From: Paractinoplanes pyxinae
Lineage (GTDB): Bacteria; Actinomycetota; Actinomycetes; Mycobacteriales; Micromonosporaceae
Direction of reading: 5' to 3'
Assembly (NCBI RefSeq): GCF_026626335.1
Contig: NZ_JAPNTZ010000016.1
Coordinates: 62,001-126,000, forward strand
Length of the DNA stretch: 64,000 bases
The notes beneath the pieces are model-generated. The model was given only the letters and a program-made list of their open reading frames with translations. It had not been told where the DNA came from and did not search any database. Position numbers and translations under genes: made by a program. Below, piece after piece: positions 23,391 to 31,574 of the stretch. Positions within the stretch are counted from its first letter, which is position 1. Every line of letters begins with the position of its first letter.

Positions 23391-24982
23391 CGGTCACCCC
23401 CGCGGACGAGCTTGCGACCCAGGTCGCGGGCCTCGCTCTCGGCGGCCGGGGTGATCACGGCGTCGCGGGCGACCAGCAGGTCCCCGGCGCCGCCCTGACT
23501 GGCCTCGCGGACCAGTCGCTCGGAGACCACCCGGTAGCCGCGCAGATCGGTGCCGACCGCGCCCGACGCCGACGGGCGCGGAGCCCCGAAATGCCACCGC
23601 TGCCAGGCGTTGAACGGGTCCTCCGATGCGCCGGAAGTTCCCGGGTTCCCGACGGCCGGCAACTGGCCGAGCGACGCCTCGATGGCCGCCGACGGCGAGT
23701 CCGAGTCGTCCATCTGTCCCTGGTTGTAGCGCTGGTAGGCCGACAGGTCGAAGAACCCGTGCCCGGTGAGGCAGAAGACGAGAACCCGTTCCTCGTCGCG
23801 GTGCTCGCGAGCCAGCTCGATCGTGGCCGCGATGGAATGGGCCGCCTCCGGGGCCGGGATCAGCCCCTCGGTCCGGGCGAACAGGGTCGCGGCGCGGAAG
23901 ATCTCCAATTGCGAGTACGCCACGGCGCGGCCCAGCCCCAGGTGCAGCGCCTTGCTCACCTGGCCCGACAGCCCGTGGTAGCGCAGTCCGCCGGAGTGGA
24001 TGCCGGGAGCCGCGAACTCGTGGCCCAGCGTGTACATCTTGATCAGCGGGGTCAGCTTGGCGCTGTCGCCGTGGTCGTAGGCGAATTTCCCCTTGGTCAC
24101 CTTGGGCACGGCGTTGGACTCGACCGCGACCAGATCGAGCTTGCGGCCCGGACGCTCGACCTGGTCGAGGAACGGGAAGACCAGCCCGGCGTAGCTGCTG
24201 CCGCCGCCGATGCACGAGATCAGCGCGTCCGGTCGCAGCCCGGCCGCGTCGAGCTGGGCCCGCAACTCCTGCCCGATGACCGTCTGGTGCAGACAGACGA
24301 AATTGAACGCGCTGCCGAGCGCGTACGCGGCTTCGCGGTCGGCCCGGGCCGCCTCGACGGCCTCGCCGATGGCCAGGCCGAGGCTGCCCGGGTCGTTCTC
24401 GTCCGGCTTGCGGGCGACCCGGCCGACCTCGGTGAGCGGGCTCGGGCTGCGGTGCACCTTGGCCCCGAAGGTCTCCATGAGGATGCGCCGCGACGGCTTG
24501 GCGTCGTAGCTGCTGCCCACCATGAACACCTCGGCGTCGAGGCCGACGAACGACGACCCCATGCTGATCGCGCTGCCCCACTGCCCGGCGCCGGTCTCGG
24601 AGAAGACCCGCTTGCGGCCGTCGCGCCGCGAGTAGTAGGCCTGGGCCACACCGGAATTGGCTTTGTGGCTGCCGATCGGCGAGATGCCCTCGTACTTGTA
24701 GAAGATCTTGCAGCGGGTGCCGATCGCCTTCTCCAGCGCGGTGGCCCGCAGCAGCGGGGTGGGCCGCCACAGGGCGTACCGCGCCTGCACCTCCTCCGGT
24801 ATCGGCCGCAGCCGGGTGTCGCGGTCGAGTTCCTGCTCGACCAGCTCGCCCGCGAACAGCTCGGTGAGCGAATCGGCCGGCAACTCCCGCCCGGTGGCCG
24901 GGTCGATGTAGGGCTCGTACAGCTCGGGCAGGTCGGCGGCGGCGTTGTACCAGTGCTTCGGTACGGGCACGGCTGCCGTCAT
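23387..24982 (-). CDS. TrpB2-type PLP enzyme with long C-terminal tail (possible BMC cargo)
   Basis: 531 residues. TrpB2 (tryptophan synthase beta-like) signatures: RPTPLLRATALEKAIG, GSHKANS with PLP lysine, SETGAGQWG (catalytic Glu region), CIGGGSSYAG (phosphate loop), GLRYHGLSG, and CLTGHGFFDLSAY at ~405-416. The family normally ends near there, at 420-450 residues. This one has ~105 further residues: a Pro/Gly/Ser-rich linker, then RDAVITPAAESEARDLGRK, an Ala-rich amphipathic helix near the C-terminus. Such linker-plus-helix tails are typical of microcompartment encapsulation peptides. Start overlaps the stop of the adjacent BMC-H gene by ATGA. Reaction inferred: condensation of indole or a similar nucleophile with serine. 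Confidence 0.88.
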   Translation of the reverse strand: MTAAVPVPKHWYNAAADLPELYEPYIDPATGRELPADSLTELFAGELVEQELDRDTRLRPIPEEVQARYALWRPTPLLRATALEKAIGTRCKIFYKYEGISPIGSHKANSGVAQAYYSRRDGRKRVFSETGAGQWGSAISMGSSFVGLDAEVFMVGSSYDAKPSRRILMETFGAKVHRSPSPLTEVGRVARKPDENDPGSLGLAIGEAVEAARADREAAYALGSAFNFVCLHQTVIGQELRAQLDAAGLRPDALISCIGGGSSYAGLVFPFLDQVERPGRKLDLVAVESNAVPKVTKGKFAYDHGDSAKLTPLIKMYTLGHEFAAPGIHSGGLRYHGLSGQVSKALHLGLGRAVAYSQLEIFRAATLFARTEGLIPAPEAAHSIAATIELAREHRDEERVLVFCLTGHGFFDLSAYQRYNQGQMDDSDSPSAAIEASLGQLPAVGNPGTSGASEDPFNAWQRWHFGAPRPSASGAVGTDLRGYRVVSERLVREASQGGAGDLLVARDAVITPAAESEARDLGRKLVRGGDR

Positions 24983-25272
24983 GCCGGGTCCCGCGTCAGT
25001 CCGGTCAGCGTGGCCGTCGACGAGTGCGGGCTGGCGATGACGTTGACGCTGATGACCTCGCCGTGCCGGGCGGCCGCCTCGGCTCCCGCGTCCACCGCCG
25101 CCTTGACCGAGGCGACGTCGCCGCGAACCAGCACGGCCACGTAGGCCGAGCCGATCTGCTCGACCTTGACGATCTCGACCTCGGCGGCCTTGACCATCGC
25201 GTCGCTGCCCGAGATGGCTGCCGTCAGACCACGGGTCTCGAGCATGCCCAACGCGTTGTCCATGTTGCTCAT
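24979..25272 (-). CDS. BMC-H microcompartment shell protein (PduA/EutM-like), copy 1
   Basis: 97 residues with the classical hexamer sequence: ALGMLETRGLTAAISGSDAMVKAAEVEIV, pore region KVEQIGSAYV, then VRGDVASVKAAVDAGAEAAARHGEVISVNVIASPH. This is the canonical single-BMC-domain shell subunit and the most typical of the three here. The start overlaps the BMC-P stop (ATGA) with AGAGGA upstream; the stop overlaps the TrpB2-like start. Hexamers of this type tile the facets of the compartment, and the pore residue set determines what crosses. Confidence 0.95.
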   Translation of the reverse strand: MSNMDNALGMLETRGLTAAISGSDAMVKAAEVEIVKVEQIGSAYVAVLVRGDVASVKAAVDAGAEAAARHGEVISVNVIASPHSSTATLTGLTRDPA

Positions 25273-25544
25273 CCGATCCTCTCGTGCGCCGGCGACGTGC
25301 CGGGCGCCTGAACGATCCCCACGATCACCGCGTCCGTGGGGGCTTGCGGTCTCACCAGCGAGACCGCGTGACTTCCGGTGGCCACGACGACGCGGTCGCC
25401 CACGCCGGCGCCGACCGAGTCGACGGCCAGGATCTCGGCCCTGGTGGTTCCCTCGCCGACCACCACGAGCAGCAGTTTCGTACCGGCCAGACCGGGATGC
25501 CGGGTGGGCGCCACGACCGTTTCGCGCACTGTGCCGATGTGCAC
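25269..25544 (-). CDS. BMC-P vertex protein (EutN/CcmL family)
   Basis: 91 residues from GTG 25544. IGTVRETVVAPTRHPGLAGTKLLLVVV, AVDSVGAGVGDRVVVATGSHAVSLV and DAVIVGIV match the EutN/CcmL pentamer family residue for residue in its conserved positions. Pentamers cap the vertices of the icosahedral shell and are needed for closure, so the locus can in principle make a sealed compartment. Lies 10 bp after the TDO stop and overlaps the next BMC-H gene by 4 bases. Confidence 0.93.
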   Translation of the reverse strand: MHIGTVRETVVAPTRHPGLAGTKLLLVVVGEGTTRAEILAVDSVGAGVGDRVVVATGSHAVSLVRPQAPTDAVIVGIVQAPGTSPAHERIG

Positions 25545-25554
25545 CTGGCCCGGC

Positions 25555-26334
25555 CTAGGCGTCCGGGCTGAGCAGCGCCAGCGCGCCGCGCGCCTGCCAC
25601 AGCCACGGGAAGAACCGGATCTGCAACGACTTTTCCAGGTACGAAGGCCGGGTGCCGGCCGTGCCGGTGCCGCCGCCGAGCATCCGCTCGACCAGGATCC
25701 GGTGCTCGCAGCGCCAGCGGAACCACGCTTCGTCGTAGTCGACCAGCGCCTCGCACAACGTGTAGAGCGGCGACCGGCCGGCCTCCTCGGCGTAGAAGCG
25801 CGCCCAGTCCCGTACGCCGGCGTCGGCCGCGCCCTGCTGCAGAGCGGCGGCCAGGCTCGGCTCGGCCAGAGCCTTGGTGTGCCGGCCCTCCAGCCGGCCG
25901 CCGCCGGCCCGCCGCAGGGCGTCCAGGTAGCTCTCGTCGCGATGTCCGGACAGGATCTCGAGCTCGCGGAACTGCGACGACTGCAGGCCACTGGCCGTGC
26001 CCAGGAACTGCCGGAACTTGTGGAAGGCGCCGGGCGGCATCTCGGCCAGCGTGCTGGTCTGAGCCAGCACCACGCCGGTGTAGCGGGTCAGCCGCCGGGC
26101 CGTCGCGGTGGCCGCCACCCACTCGGCCGCGGCGACCTCGTCGCGGGCCTGTCGCACCGTGCGCACCATCAGCCGGAACCACAGCTCGATGGCCTGGTGG
26201 GTGATGATGAAGTGCATCTCGTCGGGATGCTCCGGCCAGCTGCGCGGCGCCTGCAGCTCGAGCAGGCGGTCCAGGAGCAGATAACCCTGATAGTCGATCT
26301 CACGCGTGGCGGCGCTGCCGCGGGCCTCGCTCAT
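25555..26334 (-). CDS. kynA: Tryptophan 2,3-dioxygenase (heme)
   Basis: 259 residues. HPDEMHFIITHQAIELWFRL carries the distal His46; PGAFHKFRQFLGTASGLQSSQFRELE carries the substrate-carboxylate Arg108 and the GxQSxQxR motif; TLCEALVDYDEAWFRWRCEHRI carries the proximal heme ligand His211. These match the bacterial TDO catalytic set that converts L-Trp to N-formylkynurenine. The substrate loop normally GTGGSSG reads GTGTAGTRP, so specificity may differ. It overlaps the HAD gene by 35 bp and sits directly before the BMC-P gene; a dioxygenase inside a shell operon is unusual. Confidence 0.88.
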   Translation of the reverse strand: MSEARGSAATREIDYQGYLLLDRLLELQAPRSWPEHPDEMHFIITHQAIELWFRLMVRTVRQARDEVAAAEWVAATATARRLTRYTGVVLAQTSTLAEMPPGAFHKFRQFLGTASGLQSSQFRELEILSGHRDESYLDALRRAGGGRLEGRHTKALAEPSLAAALQQGAADAGVRDWARFYAEEAGRSPLYTLCEALVDYDEAWFRWRCEHRILVERMLGGGTGTAGTRPSYLEKSLQIRFFPWLWQARGALALLSPDA

Positions 26335-27064
26335 GAAAATCCCCCCATGCGGGTTGTCGGAAGATCCGCGGCGGCGACGACTCCGGCAGCCCGAGACGGG
26401 CCAGCAACGCGGAGACCGACGGGCCGGGCGCGGCGACGTCGAACAGGAACGTGTCCATCCCCGCGGCCGCCGCGCCGTCCAGGTTGGCCTGATGGTCGTC
26501 CACGAACAGGCAGTGCCGCGGTTGTTCGCCGATCCGCCCGGCCGCGAGCCGGTAGGCCCGCGGGTCCGGCTTGAGCACGCCGAAGTCCTTGGCCTCCAGC
26601 ACCTCGTCGAGCGCGCGGAGCTCGGGGAACCGGCCGCCGAGCCAGTCCGGGCCGAACCAGTACGCCATGTCGTTGGTGAAGGCGACCACGCGCAGCCGGG
26701 ACAGCATCGTCGCCACCGCGGCCATCATCGTGGGCCGCAGTCCGGTGCAGGCGCGCCAGAGCTCGCCCAGGTCGAGGTCGGGGTGCCGGTGCGCCACGTC
26801 GGCCCAGTAGGCCCGCTCGGACCGGCGGCCCTGCTCGACCTCGCGGTACTCCGGCTCGCCGGCCAGGGGTCCGCGCGGGAAGCCGGGCAGCGCGACCGAC
26901 TCGAACAGCGACGGCACGATGACGCCGCCGATGTCGAGCAGCACCGTCGTCGGGCTGTGCCCGGCCAGCGCCGCCCGCCGCCACAGTGCCCGGCGCTGCC
27001 GGACCCGCCACGAGAGCGGATCCGGCATCTCGACCGGGGGGCCGGCCGGCGGCACCCGGCACAT
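26300..27064 (-). CDS. HAD-superfamily hydrolase
   Basis: About 254 residues if started at ATG 27064; GTG 27106 and ATG 27028 are alternatives and none has a strong ribosome site. TVLLDIGGVIVP is motif I, but the usual DxDxT/V reads DIGGV, a variant common in YihX/epoxide-hydrolase-N-like HADs. VAFTNDMAYWF is motif II, FGVLKPDPRAYRLAA motif III, and CLFVDDHQANLDGAAAAGM motif IV. Probably a small-molecule phosphatase; it could remove a phosphate installed by the dikinase or the FGGY kinase (inference). Overlaps the TDO gene, so it is in the BMC operon. Confidence 0.8.
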   Translation of the reverse strand: MCRVPPAGPPVEMPDPLSWRVRQRRALWRRAALAGHSPTTVLLDIGGVIVPSLFESVALPGFPRGPLAGEPEYREVEQGRRSERAYWADVAHRHPDLDLGELWRACTGLRPTMMAAVATMLSRLRVVAFTNDMAYWFGPDWLGGRFPELRALDEVLEAKDFGVLKPDPRAYRLAAGRIGEQPRHCLFVDDHQANLDGAAAAGMDTFLFDVAAPGPSVSALLARLGLPESSPPRIFRQPAWGDFHERGPRQRRHA

Positions 27065-27083
27065 CGGGCCGGACACGACACCG

Positions 27084-28922
27084 TCAATCGAGGATGGTGA
27101 CGACACCGGTGTCCCCGTCGACCCGGATCCGCTGGCCGTCGCGGATGGTGGCGACCGCGTTGCCCGCGCCGACCACGGCGGGCAGGCCGTACTCCCGGCA
27201 CACGATCGCGGTGTGGCTCATGATGCCGCCCACGTCGGACACCGTCGCGGCGACCTGGCCGAAGACGGTCGACCAGGACGGCGAGGTGGCCGGGCAGACC
27301 AGGATGTCGCCGGCCTGGACGGTGAGCAGCTCGCCGACGGTGCGGACGACCCGGGCCGGGCCCTCGGCCACGCCGGGCGAGCCGGCCACGCCGCGCAGCA
27401 CGGTGACCTTCTCGCCCTGGTCGGTGGTCCGGCGCTGGGCCAGCCACTCGCTCACACTGGCCGTGGTGATGCCCCACAGCATGACCGTGAAGGGCTCGTT
27501 GATCTCGGCCGGCGGCGGTCCCATGGCCAGGACGGGCGGCTGCGCCCGCAGCTTCTCGTAGATGCCGCGGCGCTGCTCGACGATCGGGCGCCAGTAGTTG
27601 GCCCCGCGCGGCGTGCCACCGACCGACCAGGCCGCCACCACGTCGTACAGGGTCTCGGCGACCTCGGTCCGCCGCAGGAAGAACATGTCCTCCGGGTCGT
27701 CGAGCGCGCCCATCGCCGTCAGGGCCCGGGACAGGTCCTTGGACTTCGCCCAGAACGTCGCCCACATCCAGTGCTCGATGTAGAGCACGTGCTCCTCGAT
27801 GTAGGCGAACACCGTCCGGGCCAGCTCGACGATCTGGTCGAAGGCGGTCCGGTCGGCCGGGTCGAGCAGCTCGCGGTACTCCCCCGAGATGCGGTCGCGC
27901 TCGGCCAGCACGCCGGCCGTGTCCCGGTCGATCTGTTCGCCCGCGCGCAGCCGCCGGACGTACTCCTTGACCGTGGCCAGCGGGATGGCCGGCTCGTCGA
28001 TCCAGGTGGGGTGCACGTGCGAGGCGCCCGGGTGGCCCGGGTCGGTGTTGATGAGGAACCAGGGGTCCTTCGTCTTGTCCCAGTCCGTGCGCCACTGGCG
28101 GCCCTCGTCGGTCGCGTCCAGCGCGGCGAAGACGGACGCCGGGTCGGTGCCCTCGAGCAGTACGTCGCCGATTCCGAGCTGCTCGGCCTCGCGGGCCAGC
28201 CGCTTGAGCTCGTCGTCGGGGCGGTACAGGTCGACCCGCAGCCCGCCGACCATCCGCGAGATGGTCTGGTCGCTGATGTCGGGGAACCGCTCGCGGACGA
28301 ACTGGAAGAACGTCAGGTACGCGGCGTAGCCGACGTTGAGCAGCTCGAAGTGGTACTGGTAGGTCTCGTACATCGTCTGCACGAGGTCCGAGAAGTCACG
28401 GATCATCCGGTAGCCGGAGGACTGGCCGGTCCGCTCGAAGACCACCGACTCGGGCTCGATGTCCGGCAGCGGCTCGAAGCTGATCTTCGTGATCCGGTCG
28501 AGGCAGGCCAGGACCTTGGTCTTCCACTCGGCGTAGATGGAATCCCAGTTCTCGTAGTAGTAGCCGGCCCGGCGGCCGAACAGCTCGGCCCGCGCGGCCA
28601 GGTCCTCCGGCGGCGCGGGGACCGGGGTGACGTACAGGTAGCCGTTGAGGACGCGCTGGTCGACGCCGAACGCCGGCGGCATCGCGAACACGCGGGTGTT
28701 GAACGCGCCCAGCGCCTGCCACCAGCACTCGCACTGAATCTCGTCGTACGGGTGGAGCACTTCGGGATGGTGCAGCCTGTCCTGGAACCAGAACCGCTGC
28801 TCGTCCTGCTCGCGGCGGTCCTCGCCGAACAAGTGGTACCAGTTGTAAAGCTGCTCCCAGCCCTGCGCGCCCTCAGGCGCCTCGATGTCGAACGGGCTCG
28901 GGAATCGGTTGTCAGAAGTCAT
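27084..28922 (-). CDS. PEP-synthase-like swivelling/C-terminal subunit, phenylphosphate-synthase type
   Basis: 612 residues from ATG 28922. The last ~90 residues are a PEP-utilising phosphohistidine domain: GDILVCPATSPSWS, DVGGIMSHTAIVCREYGLPAVVG with the phospho-accepting His at ~570. The preceding ~500 residues (YNWYHLFGEDRR, WWQALGAFNTRVFAMPP, GGLRVDLYRPDDEL, HVHPTWIDEP) lack the classical PEP synthase TIM barrel. Paired with the 340-residue ATP-grasp protein upstream, it reproduces the split ~40 kDa + ~70 kDa architecture of Thauera phenylphosphate synthase, which phosphorylates phenol with ATP. Likely phosphorylates a hydroxylated or carboxylated aromatic; the substrate is unproven. Confidence 0.82.
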   Translation of the reverse strand: MTSDNRFPSPFDIEAPEGAQGWEQLYNWYHLFGEDRREQDEQRFWFQDRLHHPEVLHPYDEIQCECWWQALGAFNTRVFAMPPAFGVDQRVLNGYLYVTPVPAPPEDLAARAELFGRRAGYYYENWDSIYAEWKTKVLACLDRITKISFEPLPDIEPESVVFERTGQSSGYRMIRDFSDLVQTMYETYQYHFELLNVGYAAYLTFFQFVRERFPDISDQTISRMVGGLRVDLYRPDDELKRLAREAEQLGIGDVLLEGTDPASVFAALDATDEGRQWRTDWDKTKDPWFLINTDPGHPGASHVHPTWIDEPAIPLATVKEYVRRLRAGEQIDRDTAGVLAERDRISGEYRELLDPADRTAFDQIVELARTVFAYIEEHVLYIEHWMWATFWAKSKDLSRALTAMGALDDPEDMFFLRRTEVAETLYDVVAAWSVGGTPRGANYWRPIVEQRRGIYEKLRAQPPVLAMGPPPAEINEPFTVMLWGITTASVSEWLAQRRTTDQGEKVTVLRGVAGSPGVAEGPARVVRTVGELLTVQAGDILVCPATSPSWSTVFGQVAATVSDVGGIMSHTAIVCREYGLPAVVGAGNAVATIRDGQRIRVDGDTGVVTILD

Positions 28923-28957
28923 GCTGTCCGTCGCTTTCTCGTCGGATGCGATCGGGC

Positions 28958-29980
28958 TCACCGCGCCGTGAGCGTGGCCAGAACCAGGTGGACGGCGCCC
29001 GCGGCGGCCGGCGCGGCCGGCTGCGGCGCGGGGCCGGTACGCGACCACACCGTCTCGGGCCGGACCTGGAGGAGGTGAATGCGGTCGCCCTCGACAGCGA
29101 ACTCGACGTCGACCGGATGACCGGCCCCGCGTTCCAGCTCGCGGCCGAGCTCGCGCAACCGGCCCAGCTCGGCGTCCGACAGCGACGGCGCGCCTGGCTC
29201 GGGCACCGGCTCCCAGCGCGTGCCGCGGCCGGCCGAACCGGTCAGCCGGCGGGACTGCTCGACCGTCTCGCGGCGGCGGATCTCGCCGGTGACCTTGTCG
29301 AGGACGAAGCGGTCCGGCGTGACCTCGGCCGAGACCAGCGGCTCGCCCAGCCCGAAGACGCTCTCCACCACGATCACCGACCGGTCGCCGCTGACCGGGT
29401 TGAGCGTCATCAGCACGCCGGCCGCGCGGGCGTCGACCATCCGTTGCACCACCACCGCCATGGCGTCGCCGCGAACCCCGGTCCGCCGGCGGTAGCGGAC
29501 CGCGCGTTCGGTGTAGAGCCCGGCCCAGCAGGCACGCACCCGCTCGACCACCGCGTCCCGGCCGCCGACCCACAGGTACGAGTCGTGCTCACCGGCGAAG
29601 CTGGCGTTCCCGGAGTCCTCGGCGGCCGAGCTGGAGCGTACGGCCACGCCGCCGCCGGCCGGGTCGAGGCGGTCGTAGGCGGCGGCGATCTCGTCGAGCA
29701 CCCCGGTGGCGGCGGCCGATGCCTCGTACACCTCGGCCCGGGCCCGGGCACAGTGCCCGGCGAAGGCCGGGTCGTCGGCGTCGAGCCCGTCGAGCCGGTC
29801 GTCGACACGGCCGGCCGGTGCGCCCACGGCCGTCCGGAAGGCCGTCGTGCTCACCACGAACGCCGGCGGAACCGGTAGCTCGCGGCGGATCATGCCGGCC
29901 AGCCCGGCGCCCTTGCCGCCCAGCTCCGCGACGTTCCCGTCGGTGCCGGGTAACAGGTCGATGATGTGACGTTCGGACAT
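28958..29980 (-). CDS. PEP/pyruvate-binding ATP-grasp subunit of split dikinase
   Basis: 340 residues. GNVAELGGKGAGLAGMI and PVPPAFVVSTTAF open the nucleotide-binding domain of PEP synthases; VAVRSSSAAEDSGNASFAGEHDSYL, AVVVQRMVDARAAGVLMTLNP and PVDVEFAVEGDRIHLLQVRPET complete the ATP-grasp fold. The protein stops where the phosphohistidine domain normally follows, and that domain is encoded by the next gene 35 bp downstream. The pair therefore forms one enzyme: ATP transfers a phosphoryl group to the partner's His and then to the acceptor. Second catalytic unit after the two BMC-H genes. Confidence 0.88.
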   Translation of the reverse strand: MSERHIIDLLPGTDGNVAELGGKGAGLAGMIRRELPVPPAFVVSTTAFRTAVGAPAGRVDDRLDGLDADDPAFAGHCARARAEVYEASAAATGVLDEIAAAYDRLDPAGGGVAVRSSSAAEDSGNASFAGEHDSYLWVGGRDAVVERVRACWAGLYTERAVRYRRRTGVRGDAMAVVVQRMVDARAAGVLMTLNPVSGDRSVIVVESVFGLGEPLVSAEVTPDRFVLDKVTGEIRRRETVEQSRRLTGSAGRGTRWEPVPEPGAPSLSDAELGRLRELGRELERGAGHPVDVEFAVEGDRIHLLQVRPETVWSRTGPAPQPAAPAAAGAVHLVLATLTAR

Positions 29981-30016
29981 GACAGAGTCCCCCCGTGCAA
30001 GGCCGCGCCCGGCCTT

Positions 30017-30304
30017 TTAGGTGATGGGTTCGCCGGTGCCGAGCAGCAACCTCGCCGCTCCGGGCTCCAGCCGCGGATAGATCTGGGTGCGGGGGGTCTC
30101 GCCGTACGCCGCGACCGCGGCCCCGGCGGCTTCGAGCGCCACCCCCACGCCGGCGAGGTCCCCGATGACCACCGCCACGACGACGCCGCCACTGACCCGG
30201 TCGATCCGGGCGCAGCGCACGCTCGCCGCCTTGCACATCGCTTCGACCGCCACCATCGTGGCGACCAGCCCCCGGCATTCGATCAGGCCGAACGCGTCGG
30301 CCAA
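30017..30304 (-). CDS. BMC-H shell protein, copy 2 (TTG start)
   Basis: 95 residues: LADAFGLIECRGLVATMVAVEAMCKAASVRCARIDRV, pore SGGVVV, VIGDLAGVGVALEAAGAAV, then a tail RLEPGAARLLLGTGEPIT. Clearly a BMC-domain hexamer protein, but with a Cys-containing core and a different pore from copy 1. No ATG or GTG precedes the conserved start in frame; TTG at 30304, one base after the stop of copy 3, is the only reasonable initiator and implies re-initiation coupling. Confidence 0.85.
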   Translation of the reverse strand: MADAFGLIECRGLVATMVAVEAMCKAASVRCARIDRVSGGVVVAVVIGDLAGVGVALEAAGAAVAAYGETPRTQIYPRLEPGAARLLLGTGEPIT

Positions 30305-30305
30305 G

Positions 30306-30620
30306 TCAGCTCCCCACCAGCTGCGGCCGGCGAGCCACGGCGGCGACGGCGGCCACCGGCCGGGCGAACACGACCGACCGGACCTCAACCTGGTGGGTGG
30401 CCCGCACGGTTTCCTCGCCGACCTCGATGGCCTCGAGCACATCGGCCAGTCCACCCAGGACCGACACCGCGACCAGGCCGCCGCCGAGCTTGGTGAGACC
30501 GCCCAGGCTGACCGCGGCGGCCTTGCTCATCGCCTCGGCCGCGTCGAAGGCGGCGATGTAACCGGCCGCCTCCAGAAAGGCCACGGCGTTCTGCTCTTTT
30601 TCATCCGTACGTGCCAACAC
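30306..30620 (-). CDS. BMC-H shell protein, copy 3, first gene of BMC operon
   Basis: 104 residues from GTG 30620 (TTG 30617 also fits); GGAGGA lies just upstream. NAVAFLEAAGYIAAFDAAEAMSKAAAVSLGG, pore KLGGGLV, VLGGLADVLEAIEVGEE and VRSVVFARP form a BMC domain diverged from copy 1. It is followed one base later by copy 2; the tandem pair could form a mixed hexamer or a facet with a special pore. First cistron of the leftward transcript, 44 bp from the TTCTAGAA operator at 30664. Confidence 0.85.
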   Translation of the reverse strand: MLARTDEKEQNAVAFLEAAGYIAAFDAAEAMSKAAAVSLGGLTKLGGGLVAVSVLGGLADVLEAIEVGEETVRATHQVEVRSVVFARPVAAVAAVARRPQLVGS

Positions 30621-30663
30621 TTGTCCTCCAACGCGCTGTCCCCCGCAGCACTGATCACAGAGT

Positions 30664-30673
30664 GTTCTAGAAT
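30664..30673. promoter_or_regulatory. TTCTAGAA operator, copy 3 (BMC operon)
   Basis: GTTCTAGAAT in the 119-bp gap between the alpha/beta hydrolase stop (30740) and the first BMC-H start (30620). On the coding strand the same bases read TTCTAGAAC, and TAGAAC could double as a -10 element, so repressor binding would occlude the polymerase. No convincing -35 box is visible. Confidence 0.75.
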
Positions 30674-30739
30674 TGTCACTGTCGCACAAGGCCGCACCGG
30701 ATGTTTTTCGTGCCCCGTTGATTGCCCGTTCGGGCCCGT

Positions 30740-31573
30740 TCAGTCGGCCAGTGCCGCATCGAGCGCGGTGAAGGTCCGAACAGGATCGTCGAGCCACGGG
30801 AAGTGCCCGCAGCCGGGCAGCCAGTCGAGCCGGGCGCCGGGCAGCCACGAGGCGATGACCCGCGGTGCGACCGTGCCGGTGACCGGATCGCGGTCGCCGG
30901 CCAGCACGGCGGCCCGGGCGGTCACCCGGCCCAGGGCGGCCACCAGGGCGGCCCGGTCGAAGTCGGGTTCGTCGAAGCCGTCGCGGGCGGCCGGCGCGAC
31001 GGTGGCGGCGCTGCGGGCGGCGTGCTCCGCGGCGGAGGGGTCCCACCGGCCGTACAGCAGCGGTTCGATCTTCGACTCGAGTGCCGGGTCGGTGTCGCCC
31101 GCGCCCAAGGCGGCCAGCGCGGTCACGGCTTCGGCGTGCCAGGGCTCGCCGGTGTGGAACCGCGCGGCGACGGCGGCCATCTCGTCCGGCGCGCCGGTCA
31201 GCCGGGCCGACGGGGTGAGCAGGATCAGGCGGCCGGTCCGCTCCGGGTGGGCGGCGGCGTAGGCCAGAGCCACGTTGGCCCCGGCCGAGTGCCCGAGCAG
31301 ATCCATCCGCTCCAGACCGAGGTGGTGGCGCAGCACCTCCAGGTCGGCCGCCAGCCGGGTGAAGCGGTAGCCGTCCGGCTCGGCCGGCCGGCCGGAACGG
31401 CCCGTGCCTCGGGGATCGAGCAGGACGAGCCGGCGACACGCGGACAGCCCGCCGAGGTCACCCAGATAGTCGGCCGGGCGGCCCGGGCCGCCGGGATGAC
31501 ACACCAGAACGGGCCCCTCGCCGAGCACGCGGTAGGCCAGCCGCGTGCCGTCCGGGGCGACCAGTTCCGGCAT
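30740..31573 (-). CDS. Alpha/beta-fold hydrolase
   Basis: 277 residues. PVLVCHPGGPGRPADYLGDL (HGGPG-type oxyanion region), LLDPRGTGRSG, nucleophile elbow GHSAGANVALAYA, DRDP acid region and the catalytic His in GCGHFPWLDDP are all present, matching the proline-iminopeptidase-like branch. Last gene of the trpBA-OCD transcript (one base after the OCD stop). With tryptophan dioxygenase in the neighbouring operon, a role as formylkynurenine formamidase or other amide/ester hydrolase is conceivable, but the sequence does not establish it. Confidence 0.82.
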   Translation of the reverse strand: MPELVAPDGTRLAYRVLGEGPVLVCHPGGPGRPADYLGDLGGLSACRRLVLLDPRGTGRSGRPAEPDGYRFTRLAADLEVLRHHLGLERMDLLGHSAGANVALAYAAAHPERTGRLILLTPSARLTGAPDEMAAVAARFHTGEPWHAEAVTALAALGAGDTDPALESKIEPLLYGRWDPSAAEHAARSAATVAPAARDGFDEPDFDRAALVAALGRVTARAAVLAGDRDPVTGTVAPRVIASWLPGARLDWLPGCGHFPWLDDPVRTFTALDAALAD

Positions 31574-31574
31574 G

